Notes under the pieces: generated by a model
What the model was told of the DNA's origin: nothing
Databases searched by the model: none
The model's input: the letters and a program-made list of their open reading frames with translations, nothing else
Shown: piece by piece, positions 9,329 through 18,133 of the stretch
How positions within the stretch are numbered: position 1 is the first letter of the stretch
Layout of the letters: the number at the start of each line of letters is the position of its first letter
Translations under genes and position numbers: made by a program
Source of the DNA: Dyella lutea
GTDB taxonomy: Bacteria; Pseudomonadota; Gammaproteobacteria; Xanthomonadales; Rhodanobacteraceae
Assembly (NCBI RefSeq): GCF_024158035.1
Contig: NZ_JAMZEK010000003.1
Coordinates: forward strand, 62,001 to 126,000
DNA length: 64,000 nucleotides
Direction of reading: 5' to 3'

Positions 9329-10105
9329 TCAGCCGTTGAGCATCTGGCCGCCGTCCACGGCGAGAGTCTGACCGGTGATCCATCCAGCCCAGGGGGAGGC
9401 GAGGAACAGGGCGACATGGGCCACGTCCTCGGGTGTGCCGAAACGACCGAACGGGATCTTCGCCAGCGTCGCCGCATGCAGCGCGGGCTCCTCCACGCGC
9501 CGGCGTTCCCACAGGCCATCGGGGAAGCTGATCGAGCCGGGGGCAATGGCGTTCACGCGGATGCGGTCCAGCGCGAGCGCCAGTGCCTGGGAGCCGGTGT
9601 AGTGGCTGAGCGCGGCCTTGATCGCGGCATAGGGCGCACCACCGGCACGTGGCCGCAGCGCGGCGATCGAGCTGGTGTGCAGGATGCTGGCGCGACCGCT
9701 GCGCCTGAGATGAGGCAGGGCGCAGCGCGAGGCGCGCACGGCGGCCATCAGGTCGATCTGGAAGTTGGCGGTCCAGCCCTCGTCGTCCTCGGCGAAACCG
9801 TAGCCGGTGGCGTTGTTCACCAGCACGTCGATGCCGCCCAGTGCTTCGGCTGCCGCGTCGATGTAACGCGAGATCGCCTGCGGGTCGGCGAGGTCGCAGG
9901 ACTGCACGTGCGCCTTGCCACCCTCGGCGTGGATCGTGCCGCGGACCTCCGCCAGCGCCGCTTCGCCGCGCGCACACACCGACACGGCCGCACCGGATCG
10001 CGCGAAGGCCAGCGCTATTGCGCGCCCGATGCCGCGGCTGCCGCCGGCCACCACGACGCGGTAGCCCTCCAGGTGGAACGGGGCATCGGGCGGCGATACA
10101 TTCAT
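9329..10105 (-). CDS. Short-chain dehydrogenase/reductase (SDR)
   Basis: 258 aa classical SDR. NAD(P)-binding GGSRGIGRAIA at about residues 21-31, the NNAT motif (LVNNATGYG) near 89-97, the active site with HTSSIAALR and YAAIK (YxxxK), and the C-terminal TGQTLAVDGGQMLNG. It is an oxidoreductase of unknown substrate. The start ATG overlaps the stop of the upstream DUF4190-type gene (ATGA), indicating translational coupling. Confidence 0.88.
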   Translation of the reverse strand: MNVSPPDAPFHLEGYRVVVAGGSRGIGRAIALAFARSGAAVSVCARGEAALAEVRGTIHAEGGKAHVQSCDLADPQAISRYIDAAAEALGGIDVLVNNATGYGFAEDDEGWTANFQIDLMAAVRASRCALPHLRRSGRASILHTSSIAALRPRAGGAPYAAIKAALSHYTGSQALALALDRIRVNAIAPGSISFPDGLWERRRVEEPALHAATLAKIPFGRFGTPEDVAHVALFLASPWAGWITGQTLAVDGGQMLNG

Positions 10106-10398
10106 GACCAGGCGTGCACCAGGAAGCCAAGCAGCACCGAGCCGAACACCAGCAGGGCGATAGCGGTAAGCAGGGACAGGGCAAGCTGCGCATAGCCCAG
10201 CACCAGGCCGGTCACGGCCATGCCGTCGCCGTCGAGCGGCTCGGAAATCGTCTGGCGGATATCGCGGCGCGCCATGTGACCGCAGATCACGGCGACGATG
10301 GCGCCGATGAAGGGCAGCACGGTCCAGGCCGCGATGCCGAAGCACAGGCTGACCACGGCCAGCGTACAGGTGGAGCGGGGGGCGGACGTCGTGCTCAT
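10102..10398 (-). CDS. DUF4190-type small membrane protein
   Basis: 98 aa with two strongly hydrophobic segments (about residues 12-40 and 62-95) separated by a short polar stretch containing GHMARRDIRQ. The pattern 'CGHxARxxIRxT ... G..AxxGLVLGY' is that of DUF4190 proteins. The role is unknown. It is translationally coupled to the SDR downstream. The start was chosen at the ATG in MSTTSAPRSTCTLA with a purine-rich AAGGGGA site upstream. Confidence 0.75.
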   Translation of the reverse strand: MSTTSAPRSTCTLAVVSLCFGIAAWTVLPFIGAIVAVICGHMARRDIRQTISEPLDGDGMAVTGLVLGYAQLALSLLTAIALLVFGSVLLGFLVHAWS

Positions 10399-10493
10399 CT
10401 CGGAAATCCCCTTGGAAGGCGGGCGGGAAAGCCATGTGGCCTCCCGCCCGGAGACACGCGCGGGCCGGGGCCCGTGCGTGCCGAACCGACGGC

Positions 10494-12029
10494 TTACACG
10501 TGGAACTTGATGCCCTGGGCCAGCGGCAGCGCGTCGGAGTAGTTGATGGTGTTGGTCTGGCGGCGCATGTAGACCTTCCACGCGTCCGAACCGGACTCGC
10601 GACCGCCGCCGGTTTCCTTCTCGCCACCGAAGGCGCCGCCGATCTCCGCACCGGAGGTGCCGATGTTGACGTTGGCGATGCCGCAGTCGCTGCCGGCCGC
10701 CGACAGGAACTGCTCGGCCACCTTCAGGTTCTGCGTGAAGATCGCCGAGGACAGGCCCTGCGGCACGTCGTTCTGCATCTCGATCGCCTCGTCGATGCTG
10801 TCGAACGGCATCACGTAGAGGATCGGCGCGAAGGTTTCCGACTGCACCACTTCGTCGGAGTTCTTCAGCCCGGTGACGATGGTCGGCAGCACGAAGTTGC
10901 CCTTGCGGTCGGTCAGCGCGGCGCCGCCGGTGGCGATGGTGCCGCCCGAGGCCTTGGCCCTCTCGACGGCCGCCAGGTAGGCCTGCACGCTCTCCGGGCT
11001 GTTCAGCGGGCCCATCAGGGTGGTCGACAGGGTCGGATCGCCGATCTTGCCCTCGACCTGCTTGTACGCCTTGACCAGGGTCTCCAGCACGGTGTCGTAG
11101 ATCGAGGTGTGCACGAACAGGCGGCGGGTGGTGGTGCAGCGCTGGCCGGCGGTGCCGACGGCGCCGAACACGATGCCCGGGATCGCCAGCTTCAGGTCGG
11201 CGCTCTGGTCCAGGATGATCGCGTTGTTGCCGCCCAGCTCGAGCAGCGAGCGACCCATGCGGTGCGCCACGCGCTCGCCGACCATGCGGCCGACCTTGGT
11301 CGAGCCGGTGAAGCTGATCAGCGGGATGCGCTTGTCGTCGACGAACTTCTGCGCCAGCTCGGTGCCGCCATCGTTGAACAGGAAGAACAGGTCGGGATAG
11401 CCCGCGTCCTTCAGCGCCTCGTTGCAGATCTTCATCGTGGCGATCGCCGACAGCGGCACCTTCGGCGAGGGCTTCCAGATGCAGATGTCGCCGGCAATGG
11501 CGGCCAGCATGGCGTTCCACGCCCACACCGCGACCGGGAAGTTGAATGCCGAGATGATGCCGACCAGGCCCAGCGGCTGGTACTGCTCGTACATGCGGTG
11601 GCCGGGGCGCTCCGAATGCATGGTGTAGCCGTAGAGCATGCGGCTCTGGCCCACCGCGAAATCGGCGATGTCGATCATCTCCTGCACTTCGCCGTCGCCC
11701 TCGGGCTTGATCTTGCCCATCTCCAGCGCGACCAGCGAACCCAGCGCGTCCTTGTGCTTGCGCAGCGCCTCACCGCACAGGCGCACGGCTTCGCCGCGCT
11801 GCGGCGCCGGGGTGGTGCGCCACACCTTGAACGCGGCCTGGGCGCGGGAAACGATGGTTTCGTAGTCGGCCTGGCTGGAAGCGTGCACGCGGGCGATCAC
11901 CTCGCCGGTCGCCGGGTTCACCGGCTGCAGCGTGCCCGCATCGGAGGTCGTGGACCATTCGCCCTGGCCGAGATACGTGCCGGACAGCTCGGCGGAAAGG
12001 CCAAGCGCCTTGAGGATTTCGTGGGACAT
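10494..12029 (-). CDS. ALDH7-type aldehyde dehydrogenase (alpha-aminoadipic semialdehyde / P6C dehydrogenase)
   Basis: 511 aa, NAD+-dependent aldehyde dehydrogenase. Motifs: [16 protein letters not shown], the NAD-site [10 protein letters not shown], the catalytic Glu in LELGGNNAI, and the catalytic Cys in [11 protein letters not shown]-terminal and C-terminal features ([37 protein letters not shown]) match the ALDH7A1 family, which oxidises alpha-aminoadipic semialdehyde in lysine catabolism. That substrate is a family inference. The ATG at 12029 has AAGGAG 6 bases upstream and is preferred over an upstream in-frame ATG. A 12-bp GC-rich hairpin without a T-tract follows it at 10455-10480. 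Confidence 0.92.
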   Translation of the reverse strand: MSHEILKALGLSAELSGTYLGQGEWSTTSDAGTLQPVNPATGEVIARVHASSQADYETIVSRAQAAFKVWRTTPAPQRGEAVRLCGEALRKHKDALGSLVALEMGKIKPEGDGEVQEMIDIADFAVGQSRMLYGYTMHSERPGHRMYEQYQPLGLVGIISAFNFPVAVWAWNAMLAAIAGDICIWKPSPKVPLSAIATMKICNEALKDAGYPDLFFLFNDGGTELAQKFVDDKRIPLISFTGSTKVGRMVGERVAHRMGRSLLELGGNNAIILDQSADLKLAIPGIVFGAVGTAGQRCTTTRRLFVHTSIYDTVLETLVKAYKQVEGKIGDPTLSTTLMGPLNSPESVQAYLAAVERAKASGGTIATGGAALTDRKGNFVLPTIVTGLKNSDEVVQSETFAPILYVMPFDSIDEAIEMQNDVPQGLSSAIFTQNLKVAEQFLSAAGSDCGIANVNIGTSGAEIGGAFGGEKETGGGRESGSDAWKVYMRRQTNTINYSDALPLAQGIKFHV

Positions 12030-12166
12030 GCGGACTCCTTCGATGGCTGACTGCGCCACCGAGATGTGGCGTAGCGGTCAAAACCGCAAGTCTAGCAGGC
12101 CGATGCCTGCGGGCCGACCCCGCCCCGTCGCCCCGGAGTGCCGATCCATGCCAAAATCCCGCCGTT

Positions 12167-12243
<77 letters not shown>

Positions 12244-12390
12244 CCCCACCTTTCTCCGGGTGCCTGCCCTGATCTGCCCTCGAACGTCCGTGACGCAGCA
12301 CGTGGCGGGATCGGCAAGGATGCGGAATTGCCGCATTTACCCGCAGTCGCCCGGGTACGCTCCGCCGAAATTCCCCACAAGCTATTTCCC

Positions 12391-12640
12391 ATGGCGAGCA
12401 TCCAGCGATCCGGTTCCAAGCGGCGGGTCCAGATCTACGAGGGTGCGGCGCGGTTCCAAGTCTCTCCGCACCAAGCAGGAGGCTTCTGCGTGGGCGCTCG
12501 AGCGCGAGGCGGAGCTCCGGGGATCCAAGTCACCCGACTGCAACTTCGCCGTGGCCATGCATCACTGCGCGCGGGACATGGCCTCCCGCCGCAAGTGCTT
12601 GCCCAGGGAACTGACCCGCCTGAAGGTGTCCGCCGGGCTC
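12391..12640 (+). pseudogene. Frameshifted N-terminal remnant of a phage-type tyrosine integrase
   Basis: An ATG-initiated frame encodes [19 protein letters not shown], which resembles the N-terminal arm-binding region of phage/island integrases (MASI-x-R-G-S-K-W-x-V-Q-I-Y). Near base 12452 the homology-like reading jumps by +1 to SKSLRTKQEASAWALEREAE, the usual continuation of that domain. The catalytic domain is absent. The frameshift plus truncation make it a pseudogene. The exact end is not definable; recognisable sequence fades at about 12640, where the opposite-strand acyltransferase gene ends. Confidence 0.72.
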
Positions 12641-12644
12641 TTTC

Positions 12645-13727
12645 CTACTGGGCCTGCCGCTGAGGCAATGATTGAGGAATCGCCATCCTTTCCAGGAGGC
12701 GGGATATCCGCGGTCGCAGCTTCATCGTCGGCCTCTCGACGAGCTTGTGACAGACCGCAGCGAAAACGATCGTGATCGTGACTGCGATAGCCAGTGCAGA
12801 CGCACTTCCCGGGTACCCGTGTGCGAACTTCATCAGCACCAGCCAGTGGAACAGGTAGATCGGGTAGCTCCAGCGTCCCACCAGGCGTAGCGGGGCAGTC
12901 TGCCAGAACCGGCTGATCAGGCCCCGCCGATCCACATTCAGCGAGACAAGGACCGTCCATGCGACCGAGATCCAGACGAATTTGTCGAAAGGCCAGTATG
13001 GGCTCGGGTCGCCTCCGTAGAGCACGCGCACCGAATTGGTGATCGCCACCATCCCGGCGAGGATCGCGGCACTCACGGACGCAGCGATCCATGAACGAGG
13101 GCGCGGCAACGACGGATAGGCCAGTGACAACGCAACACCGGCCATGAAGCATGGCACGTACCAGCCCAGGCTAGTGATCCTGGTGTAGGCAAGCGATGGC
13201 GGGAACAACGGGATGGCCAGCAGGCCGATCCCGATCGCCAAAGCCACGGCCAACCCCAAGCCCAGCCGCTGCCGGATCCAGGCGATCGGCGCGATCAGCG
13301 TCCCCAGCAAGACGTAGAACTTCATCTCGACCGGGATCGTCCACAGATGGGCATATCCGGCGCTCAGCGTCGCTGCGCGGAAAACATCACGCCACGTATG
13401 GATGCCGGTCGTTCCCAGCCACCAGTAGACGACAATGGCCAGAAGATACAGCGGCATGATCCGAAGCACTCGGCCCACTGCATAGTCGATCAGCCTGGCC
13501 CCAGTGATGCGGTCGAGCAGAAGGTGATTGGTCAGAAGGAAGGCACTCAGCACGAAAAAGAGCCAGACGCCGAAACGCCCGACACCCAGGAGTGAGTGGC
13601 CTGCCGCCGGGAAGAACATGGCGATGCCATGACCCGACAGAACGATCAGGCAGGCCAGCCCTCGAATGCCTTCGGCATTGCTGAAATGTGCGGTCCTTGC
13701 CGAGGCGACTCGTTGCTTGGCGTCCAT
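12645..13727 (-). CDS. Acyltransferase 3 family membrane protein
   Basis: 360 aa, about ten hydrophobic segments. The N-terminal motif NAEGIRGLACLIVLSGHG corresponds to the conserved 'x-x-GLRGxAAxxVxxxH' of the acyltransferase-3 (OafA/NodX-like) family, with the likely functional His in SGHG. The family O-acylates cell-surface glycans. I chose the ATG of MDAKQRVASARTAHFSN; the 33 upstream in-frame codons look non-coding. Base composition looks less GC-rich than its neighbours, and it sits next to the tRNA-Arg/integrase remnant, so horizontal acquisition is likely. It could modify O-antigen, but no LPS genes are adjacent. Confidence 0.85.
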   Translation of the reverse strand: MDAKQRVASARTAHFSNAEGIRGLACLIVLSGHGIAMFFPAAGHSLLGVGRFGVWLFFVLSAFLLTNHLLLDRITGARLIDYAVGRVLRIMPLYLLAIVVYWWLGTTGIHTWRDVFRAATLSAGYAHLWTIPVEMKFYVLLGTLIAPIAWIRQRLGLGLAVALAIGIGLLAIPLFPPSLAYTRITSLGWYVPCFMAGVALSLAYPSLPRPRSWIAASVSAAILAGMVAITNSVRVLYGGDPSPYWPFDKFVWISVAWTVLVSLNVDRRGLISRFWQTAPLRLVGRWSYPIYLFHWLVLMKFAHGYPGSASALAIAVTITIVFAAVCHKLVERPTMKLRPRISRLLERMAIPQSLPQRQAQ

Positions 13728-13916
13728 GGCTGCATTATTGCCCGATTCGCCCCTGCACGACGCCAGCCGTCGCTGGGGTTGCATCCTCTGCCGGGTGCTG
13801 GATCGGGCGCAGAGGGAACATTGCACAAGCTCGCCGAGCTGAATTCGGTCTCGAGCACTGCATGGAAATTCCCTGCACCAGAGGCCTGCCCTGCCGGCTT
13901 TTTCTTTGTGTGGTGC

Positions 13917-14831
13917 TCAAGGGCGCGGGTGCGCGGCCAGCCAGTCCACCACGATCGCGCTGGCGTCGATCTGGTGGGTCGTCAGACCGATGAAATGCTT
14001 CGGCAGGTACTGCCAGCCACCCGGCCAGGTGTGGCCACCGCCGTCGATGCGGTAGCGCACCACGGTGCCGCCGGAGCGGCAGTCGATCCAGTCCTTCCGG
14101 CTTACCTGCGTACCGTCGTCGGTGGTCGACGGCAGCGGCTGCTCCGGGCCGCTCGTGCGGCACCCGTCGACTCGGGCCCAGAACGCGGTGGTGTCATCCA
14201 CCGACATCACCACGCCGCCTTCGCCGAGCCCGCCGAAACCGGCCACGGAGCCTCCAGCGTAGGGCACGATCGGATCGTCCGTGCCGTCGAATTGCAGCAC
14301 GGCGAGCGGGCGGGCAGGGTGGCAGTCGGGCTGGTAGTCCCGTGCCAGCGTGCCGGCCACCGGGGCGATCAGGCTGAAGCGGTCGGCCAGGTCGCAGCCC
14401 AGCCGCTCGGCGAAGATGCCGCCGTTGGAGATGCCGGTGACGCCGACCCGCTGCGGGTCCACCGGCCATTCGTGTTCGACCCGGTCCAGCACGGCACGGA
14501 TGAAGGCCACATCGTCCACCTTGCGCTTGATGGTGGCGCGGCCGTCGTTCCAGTGCCGGTCCAGGCCCTGCGGATAGACCACGATCACGCTGGCCCGGTC
14601 GGCCTGGGCATCCAGCGAGGTTAGCCGGTCCATACCTTCGGCTCGACCACCGCCGCCATGCAGGGTCAGCAGCAGGGGGCGTGGCGTGCCGTCCTCGCCC
14701 GGCGGTAGGTGGACCACGAAGTGACGTGCCTGGCCGTCGATGGAGAGGGTTTCGGTGCGGTCGTGCGCCAGCAGCGGGCATGCGCCGGCGACGAGGCCAA
14801 GGCCGAGCATGAGGCGACTCACGAGATTCAT
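13917..14831 (-). CDS. Secreted PHB-depolymerase/LpqC-type esterase
   Basis: 304 aa with a signal peptide (MNLVSRLMLGLGLVAGACPL, mature from about residue 23). It has an alpha/beta hydrolase fold: oxyanion HGGGG near residue 58, nucleophile serine in GISNGG, an Asp in FDGTDDPIVPY, and a C-terminal His in GGGHTWPGG. This arrangement matches the poly(3-hydroxybutyrate) depolymerase/feruloyl-esterase (Esterase_phb, LpqC) family; the substrate could be a polyester or an ester on polysaccharide. Its ATG overlaps the sensor-kinase stop (ATGA), so it is the third gene of a two-component operon, which is unusual. Confidence 0.85.
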   Translation of the reverse strand: MNLVSRLMLGLGLVAGACPLLAHDRTETLSIDGQARHFVVHLPPGEDGTPRPLLLTLHGGGGRAEGMDRLTSLDAQADRASVIVVYPQGLDRHWNDGRATIKRKVDDVAFIRAVLDRVEHEWPVDPQRVGVTGISNGGIFAERLGCDLADRFSLIAPVAGTLARDYQPDCHPARPLAVLQFDGTDDPIVPYAGGSVAGFGGLGEGGVVMSVDDTTAFWARVDGCRTSGPEQPLPSTTDDGTQVSRKDWIDCRSGGTVVRYRIDGGGHTWPGGWQYLPKHFIGLTTHQIDASAIVVDWLAAHPRP

Positions 14832-16129
14832 GCCGAACTCCGTTCACGGACGGCCAGCGGCAGCACCAGCGTGGCGCTGAAGCCGCCGCCGCTGCGGTTG
14901 GCCAGTTGCAGGCGACCGCCGCTGATCTCGGCCGCCCGCTTGACGATGCTCAGGCCCAGGCCGGTGCCGCAGGCCCCGGTGCGTGCGGCGTTGCCGCGCA
15001 GGAAGGGCTGTCCGAGCCGTGCGAGCAGGTCTTCCGGAACACCGGGGCCGTGGTCTTCCACGCTGATCGACAGTTCGTCTCCGGCGCGTTGCAGGCGGAC
15101 GCGGAACGGTGCGGCGCCATAGTGTTCGGCGTTGTCCATCAGGTTGCCCAGCGCCCTTCGAAGCAGGCTCGGCCGTGCATGCAGGACGGTGTCGTCGTGA
15201 CCCTCGTAGTGCCAGTCGTCCGGCGCGTGGCGCAGCGCCATCAACTGGCCGAGCAGGGTGGGAACGTCGATCGCGCGCACGGCCTCGTCGCTGCCGTCGC
15301 GGACATAGGCCAGACACTGCGCCAGCGCCTTGTCCAGCTCGTCCAGGTCGTTGACCATCGCGTCGCGCCGGCCGGGGTCGTTCGCATCGCCCAGTTCCAG
15401 CGCCAGCCGCAGGCGGGCCAGTGGCGTGCGCAGGTCGTGCGAGATGCCGGCCAGCATCAGCTCACGCTCGCGGGCGCTCTGGCGCAGCTCTTCGCCGGCC
15501 GCGCCGAGGGCGTCGGCGAGGTCGCGCACTTCGCGCGGGCTACCGCGCAGGTGTTGCTGGATCGACTGCCCGCCGAGCAGCGCCGGCGCGTGTGCGGCCA
15601 GGCGCTCCAGCGGTCGCGTCAGCAGGCGCGCGGCCAGTGCCGCCACGGCCGCTGCGACCAGCCCGGCAAACAGCATCACCAGCAGCATCGAGCGGATGAC
15701 CTGGCGGCGGAAGCTCACCGCCTGCATCACGATCCAATGCCCGGGCAGGCTCTCGCTGCGCACCCAGATCTGCGCTTCGGGCCGCTGCACGACCACCACG
15801 CGGGACGGGTCGCCGAGCAGCTCGCCGGCGACGTGGCCGACTTCCTCCACCACCGGCACCACCCGCCGCAGGGTCGGTGGGGGCGGTTCGGTGGTGATGC
15901 GGATGCCGCTCTGCTGCAGTCTGGCGAGGGTAGCCCGGGCGGCCGGGTCGTCACGGCTGGCCAACGCATCGACCGAGGTGGCGGTGGCCACCACCAGCCG
16001 TCCATACGAGTCGCCCAGGGCGCGCAGACCGGCCCGGGTGGAGAGGAACCCACCCAGGGTGAGCGCCAGCACCAGCGCGGCGACCAGCAGCGCCAACACC
16101 AGCGAGAAGGTGGTCGGTCCGCGCTTCAT
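14828..16129 (-). CDS. EnvZ-like sensor histidine kinase
   Basis: 433 aa. Two membrane helices (about residues 8-28 and 147-169) flank a roughly 115-residue periplasmic domain containing a proline run. A HAMP-like segment (RLLTRPLERLAAHAPAL) follows, then a HisKA box LAGISHDLRTPLARLR with phospho-acceptor His231. The ATPase N-box is LLRRALGNLMDNAEHYG, then EDHGPGVPED (G1) and GTGLGLSIVKRAAEISGG (G2). The signal is not readable from sequence. It starts within the stop of the response regulator (ATGA overlap). Confidence 0.95.
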   Translation of the reverse strand: MKRGPTTFSLVLALLVAALVLALTLGGFLSTRAGLRALGDSYGRLVVATATSVDALASRDDPAARATLARLQQSGIRITTEPPPPTLRRVVPVVEEVGHVAGELLGDPSRVVVVQRPEAQIWVRSESLPGHWIVMQAVSFRRQVIRSMLLVMLFAGLVAAAVAALAARLLTRPLERLAAHAPALLGGQSIQQHLRGSPREVRDLADALGAAGEELRQSARERELMLAGISHDLRTPLARLRLALELGDANDPGRRDAMVNDLDELDKALAQCLAYVRDGSDEAVRAIDVPTLLGQLMALRHAPDDWHYEGHDDTVLHARPSLLRRALGNLMDNAEHYGAAPFRVRLQRAGDELSISVEDHGPGVPEDLLARLGQPFLRGNAARTGACGTGLGLSIVKRAAEISGGRLQLANRSGGGFSATLVLPLAVRERSSA

Positions 16130-16842
16130 GCGCTGTCTCCCTGCGGTACGAACACGTAGCCTTCGCCCCATACCGTCTGCAGCCAGCGCGGCTGGCGCGG
16201 GTCCTCCTCGATGCAGCGGCGCAGGCGCGAGATCATCACGTCGATGCTGCGGTCGAAGGCGTCGTGCTCGCGGCCGCGGGCCAGCGCAATCAACCGCTCG
16301 CGGCTCAGGGTCTCGAACGGATGGGCTACCAGCGCGGCCAGCACCGCAAACTCGCCACTGGTGAGCTTGAGCGGCGTGTCCTCGTCCAGCAGCTGGCGCG
16401 TGGCCGGGTCGAAGGTGAAGCGGCCGAAGCGCACGCTGGCCTGCTCGGTCTGCGGCGCGCCCACCACGGCCTTCGGCTGCCGGCGCAGCACGGCGCGGAT
16501 GCGGGCGACCAGTTCGCGCGGGTTGCAGGGTTTGCCCAGGTAGTCGTCCGCACCGATCTCCAGGCCGACGATGCGGTCCACGTCGTCGCCCTTCGCGGTG
16601 AGCATGATGATCGGTGTCTGCACGCCCTCGGCGCGCAGCTCACGGCACAGCTGCAGGCCATCGGCGTCGGGGAGCATCAGGTCGAGCACGATCAGGTCGA
16701 CGTGGTGCGCGGCCAGCTCGCGGCGCATGCCGGCGGCGTGGGCGGCGCCGCGGACGCGGAAACCCTGCTGGTCGAGGTAGCGCTCGAGCAGGTCGCGCAG
16801 GCGGAGGTCGTCGTCGACGACGAGGATGTGGGGGGTGTCCAT
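16126..16842 (-). CDS. OmpR-family response regulator
   Basis: 238 aa. The receiver domain has the acidic pocket VVDDD (residues 8-12), phospho-acceptor Asp54 (LIVLDLMLPDADG), Thr82 and Lys104 (YLGKP). The C-terminal winged helix carries FDPATRQLLDED, LTSGEFAVLAALV and the recognition-helix region DRSIDVMISRLRRCIEEDP. It resembles OmpR closely. The start is the ATG of MDTPHILVVDDD. It is first in a leftward RR-HK-esterase operon. The shared upstream region (16843-17039) contains two ACATCCG direct repeats 10 bases apart, the geometry expected of OmpR-type binding. Confidence 0.96.
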   Translation of the reverse strand: MDTPHILVVDDDLRLRDLLERYLDQQGFRVRGAAHAAGMRRELAAHHVDLIVLDLMLPDADGLQLCRELRAEGVQTPIIMLTAKGDDVDRIVGLEIGADDYLGKPCNPRELVARIRAVLRRQPKAVVGAPQTEQASVRFGRFTFDPATRQLLDEDTPLKLTSGEFAVLAALVAHPFETLSRERLIALARGREHDAFDRSIDVMISRLRRCIEEDPRQPRWLQTVWGEGYVFVPQGDSA

Positions 16843-16928
16843 GGGGCGACTATGTCGTGCGCCCGGGGGCCCCACAAGCGCCCGGCGAGGTCAATTGCAA
16901 GCAAATGTTTCGGGCCGGAGAGGCGGCA

Positions 16929-16945
16929 ACATCCGCTCACATCCG
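16929..16945. promoter_or_regulatory. Candidate OmpR-type binding site (direct repeat)
   Basis: Two identical heptamers ACATCCG at 16929-16935 and 16939-16945, exactly one helical turn (10 bases) apart, followed by CGGATTTCGGA. It lies in the 197-base divergent region between the response-regulator gene and the repeat-protein gene. Tandem half-sites at 10-base spacing are the usual arrangement for OmpR/PhoB-family dimers. Binding by the neighbouring regulator is inferred. Confidence 0.45.
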
Positions 16946-17039
16946 ACGGATTTCGGACACACCTGCGCACCGGCGTCGGCGTGAGAGTGGCCCCACCGCA
17001 GCGGCAACGCGGTCGACCTCTTCCCGACTGGAGCCTGTC

Positions 17040-17660
17040 ATGAGCATGTCCACCTCCCTCCGCATCGCTTCCCTGGCGCTGGCCTGCGCGGCGGCAGCCG
17101 CCTTCGCCTCCCCGGTCGACGCCCAGCGCACCGGCCGCTTCCTTGCCCGCGGCACCTTCGCCAACGGCCAGGGCGGCATCACCCACGTGCGCGGCACGGC
17201 GGCTTCCGGTGCCCGCGGTTCGGTGGTCCGCGGCGGCTATACCGCCACCGGCGCCGACGGCAGCGTGCAGCACCGCGCAGGTCGCGCCGTCCAGGGTGCC
17301 AACGGCGGCAGTTACACCGGCAGCAACGGATACACGCGCAATGCCGACGGCTCGGCCAGCCGCTGGCACAGCGGTTCGGGCACTACCGCCGCCGGCGGTA
17401 CGGTAAGCACCAGTGGTGCCTATTCGCGCGGCGCCGACGGCAGCGTCAGCGGCAGCTCGCAGACCAGCGCGAACGGTCCGCGCGGCAGCTACGACGCCGG
17501 CACTACCACCGCCAATGGGGTGACCCAGCACACCACCTCGGCGACCAACGCCGCGGGCGACAGCTACAACGGCCAGACCACCTACACCAAGGGGCAGGGC
17601 TTCTCGCACAGCGGCAGTTGCACCGACGCCTCCGGCAACGTGATCGCCTGCGGCCACTGA
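17040..17660 (+). CDS. Secreted Gly/Ser/Thr-rich repeat protein
   Basis: 206 aa. A signal peptide (SLRIASLALACAAAAAFASP, cleavage about residue 28) is followed by a low-complexity body with a degenerate repeat of about 28-30 residues, marked by GADGSV / NADGSA / GADGSV cores and intervening Gly, Ser, Thr and Asn. It ends in a two-cysteine tail CTDASGNVIACGH, which could form a disulphide. No catalytic motif is seen; it is likely an extracytoplasmic or surface structural protein. The ATG has GGAG 7 bases upstream. It is the first of four rightward genes divergent from the two-component operon. Confidence 0.75.
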   Translation: MSMSTSLRIASLALACAAAAAFASPVDAQRTGRFLARGTFANGQGGITHVRGTAASGARGSVVRGGYTATGADGSVQHRAGRAVQGANGGSYTGSNGYTRNADGSASRWHSGSGTTAAGGTVSTSGAYSRGADGSVSGSSQTSANGPRGSYDAGTTTANGVTQHTTSATNAAGDSYNGQTTYTKGQGFSHSGSCTDASGNVIACGH

Positions 17661-17686
17661 CCTCTGCGACAACCTGGAGTCCGATC

Positions 17687-18133
17687 ATGCGAAACCTGAT
17701 CTGCCTGTTCGTGCTGGGAACGCTGGCCATCACGGCGCCCGGCGCCCGGGCCCAGATGGGCCGTCCCGATCCCGCCCAGCGCTTTGCCGAGGCGGACACC
17801 AACCACGACGGCCAGGTCAGCCTGGCCGAGTTCCGGGCGGCTCGCGCCGCGCGCTTCGCCAGGGCCGACCGCAACGGCGACGGCGTGCTCAGCGACGACG
17901 ACCTGCCGCGCTTTGCGCGCAACAATCCGGCGATGCTGGCGAAGATCCATGCACTGCAACAGGCCGCTGACACGAACGGCGATGGCCGGGTGACCCGCGA
18001 GGAGTTCGATGCCGCTGGCAATCACCTGTTCGCGCTGGCCGATGCCAACCATGACGGTGTGGTGGATGCCAGCGAGATGAAGCAGATCGCCCAGCGCATG
18101 CAGTCGCTCGCGGCACAGCGGAGCGCGCCGTGA
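17687..18133 (+). CDS. Secreted four-EF-hand calcium-binding protein
   Basis: 148 aa with a signal peptide (MRNLICLFVLGTLAITAPGA, cleavage before QMGRP). Four EF-hand loops are visible: DTNHDGQVSLAE, DRNGDGVLSDDD, DTNGDGRVTREE and DANHDGVVDASE, each with Asp/Asn at positions 1, 3 and 5 and Gly at 6. A periplasmic Ca2+-binding or buffering role is expected. The gene starts 26 bases after the repeat-protein gene with a GGAG site, and overlaps the next start (TGATG). Confidence 0.9.
   Translation: MRNLICLFVLGTLAITAPGARAQMGRPDPAQRFAEADTNHDGQVSLAEFRAARAARFARADRNGDGVLSDDDLPRFARNNPAMLAKIHALQQAADTNGDGRVTREEFDAAGNHLFALADANHDGVVDASEMKQIAQRMQSLAAQRSAP

Noticed and set aside
8556-10193. A single 545-codon reading that would fuse the methyltransferase to upstream sequence
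   Set aside because: The upstream part is a shifted frame of the SDR gene; the methyltransferase has its own ATG after the SDR stop.
10455-10480. GC-rich 12-bp hairpin after the aldehyde dehydrogenase gene
   Set aside because: No T-tract in the direction of transcription, so not called as an intrinsic terminator.
13848-13855. GTCTCGAG matching part of the tRNA-Arg 3' end as a possible attR
   Set aside because: Only eight bases, with CTCGAG itself palindromic; too short to call an attachment site.
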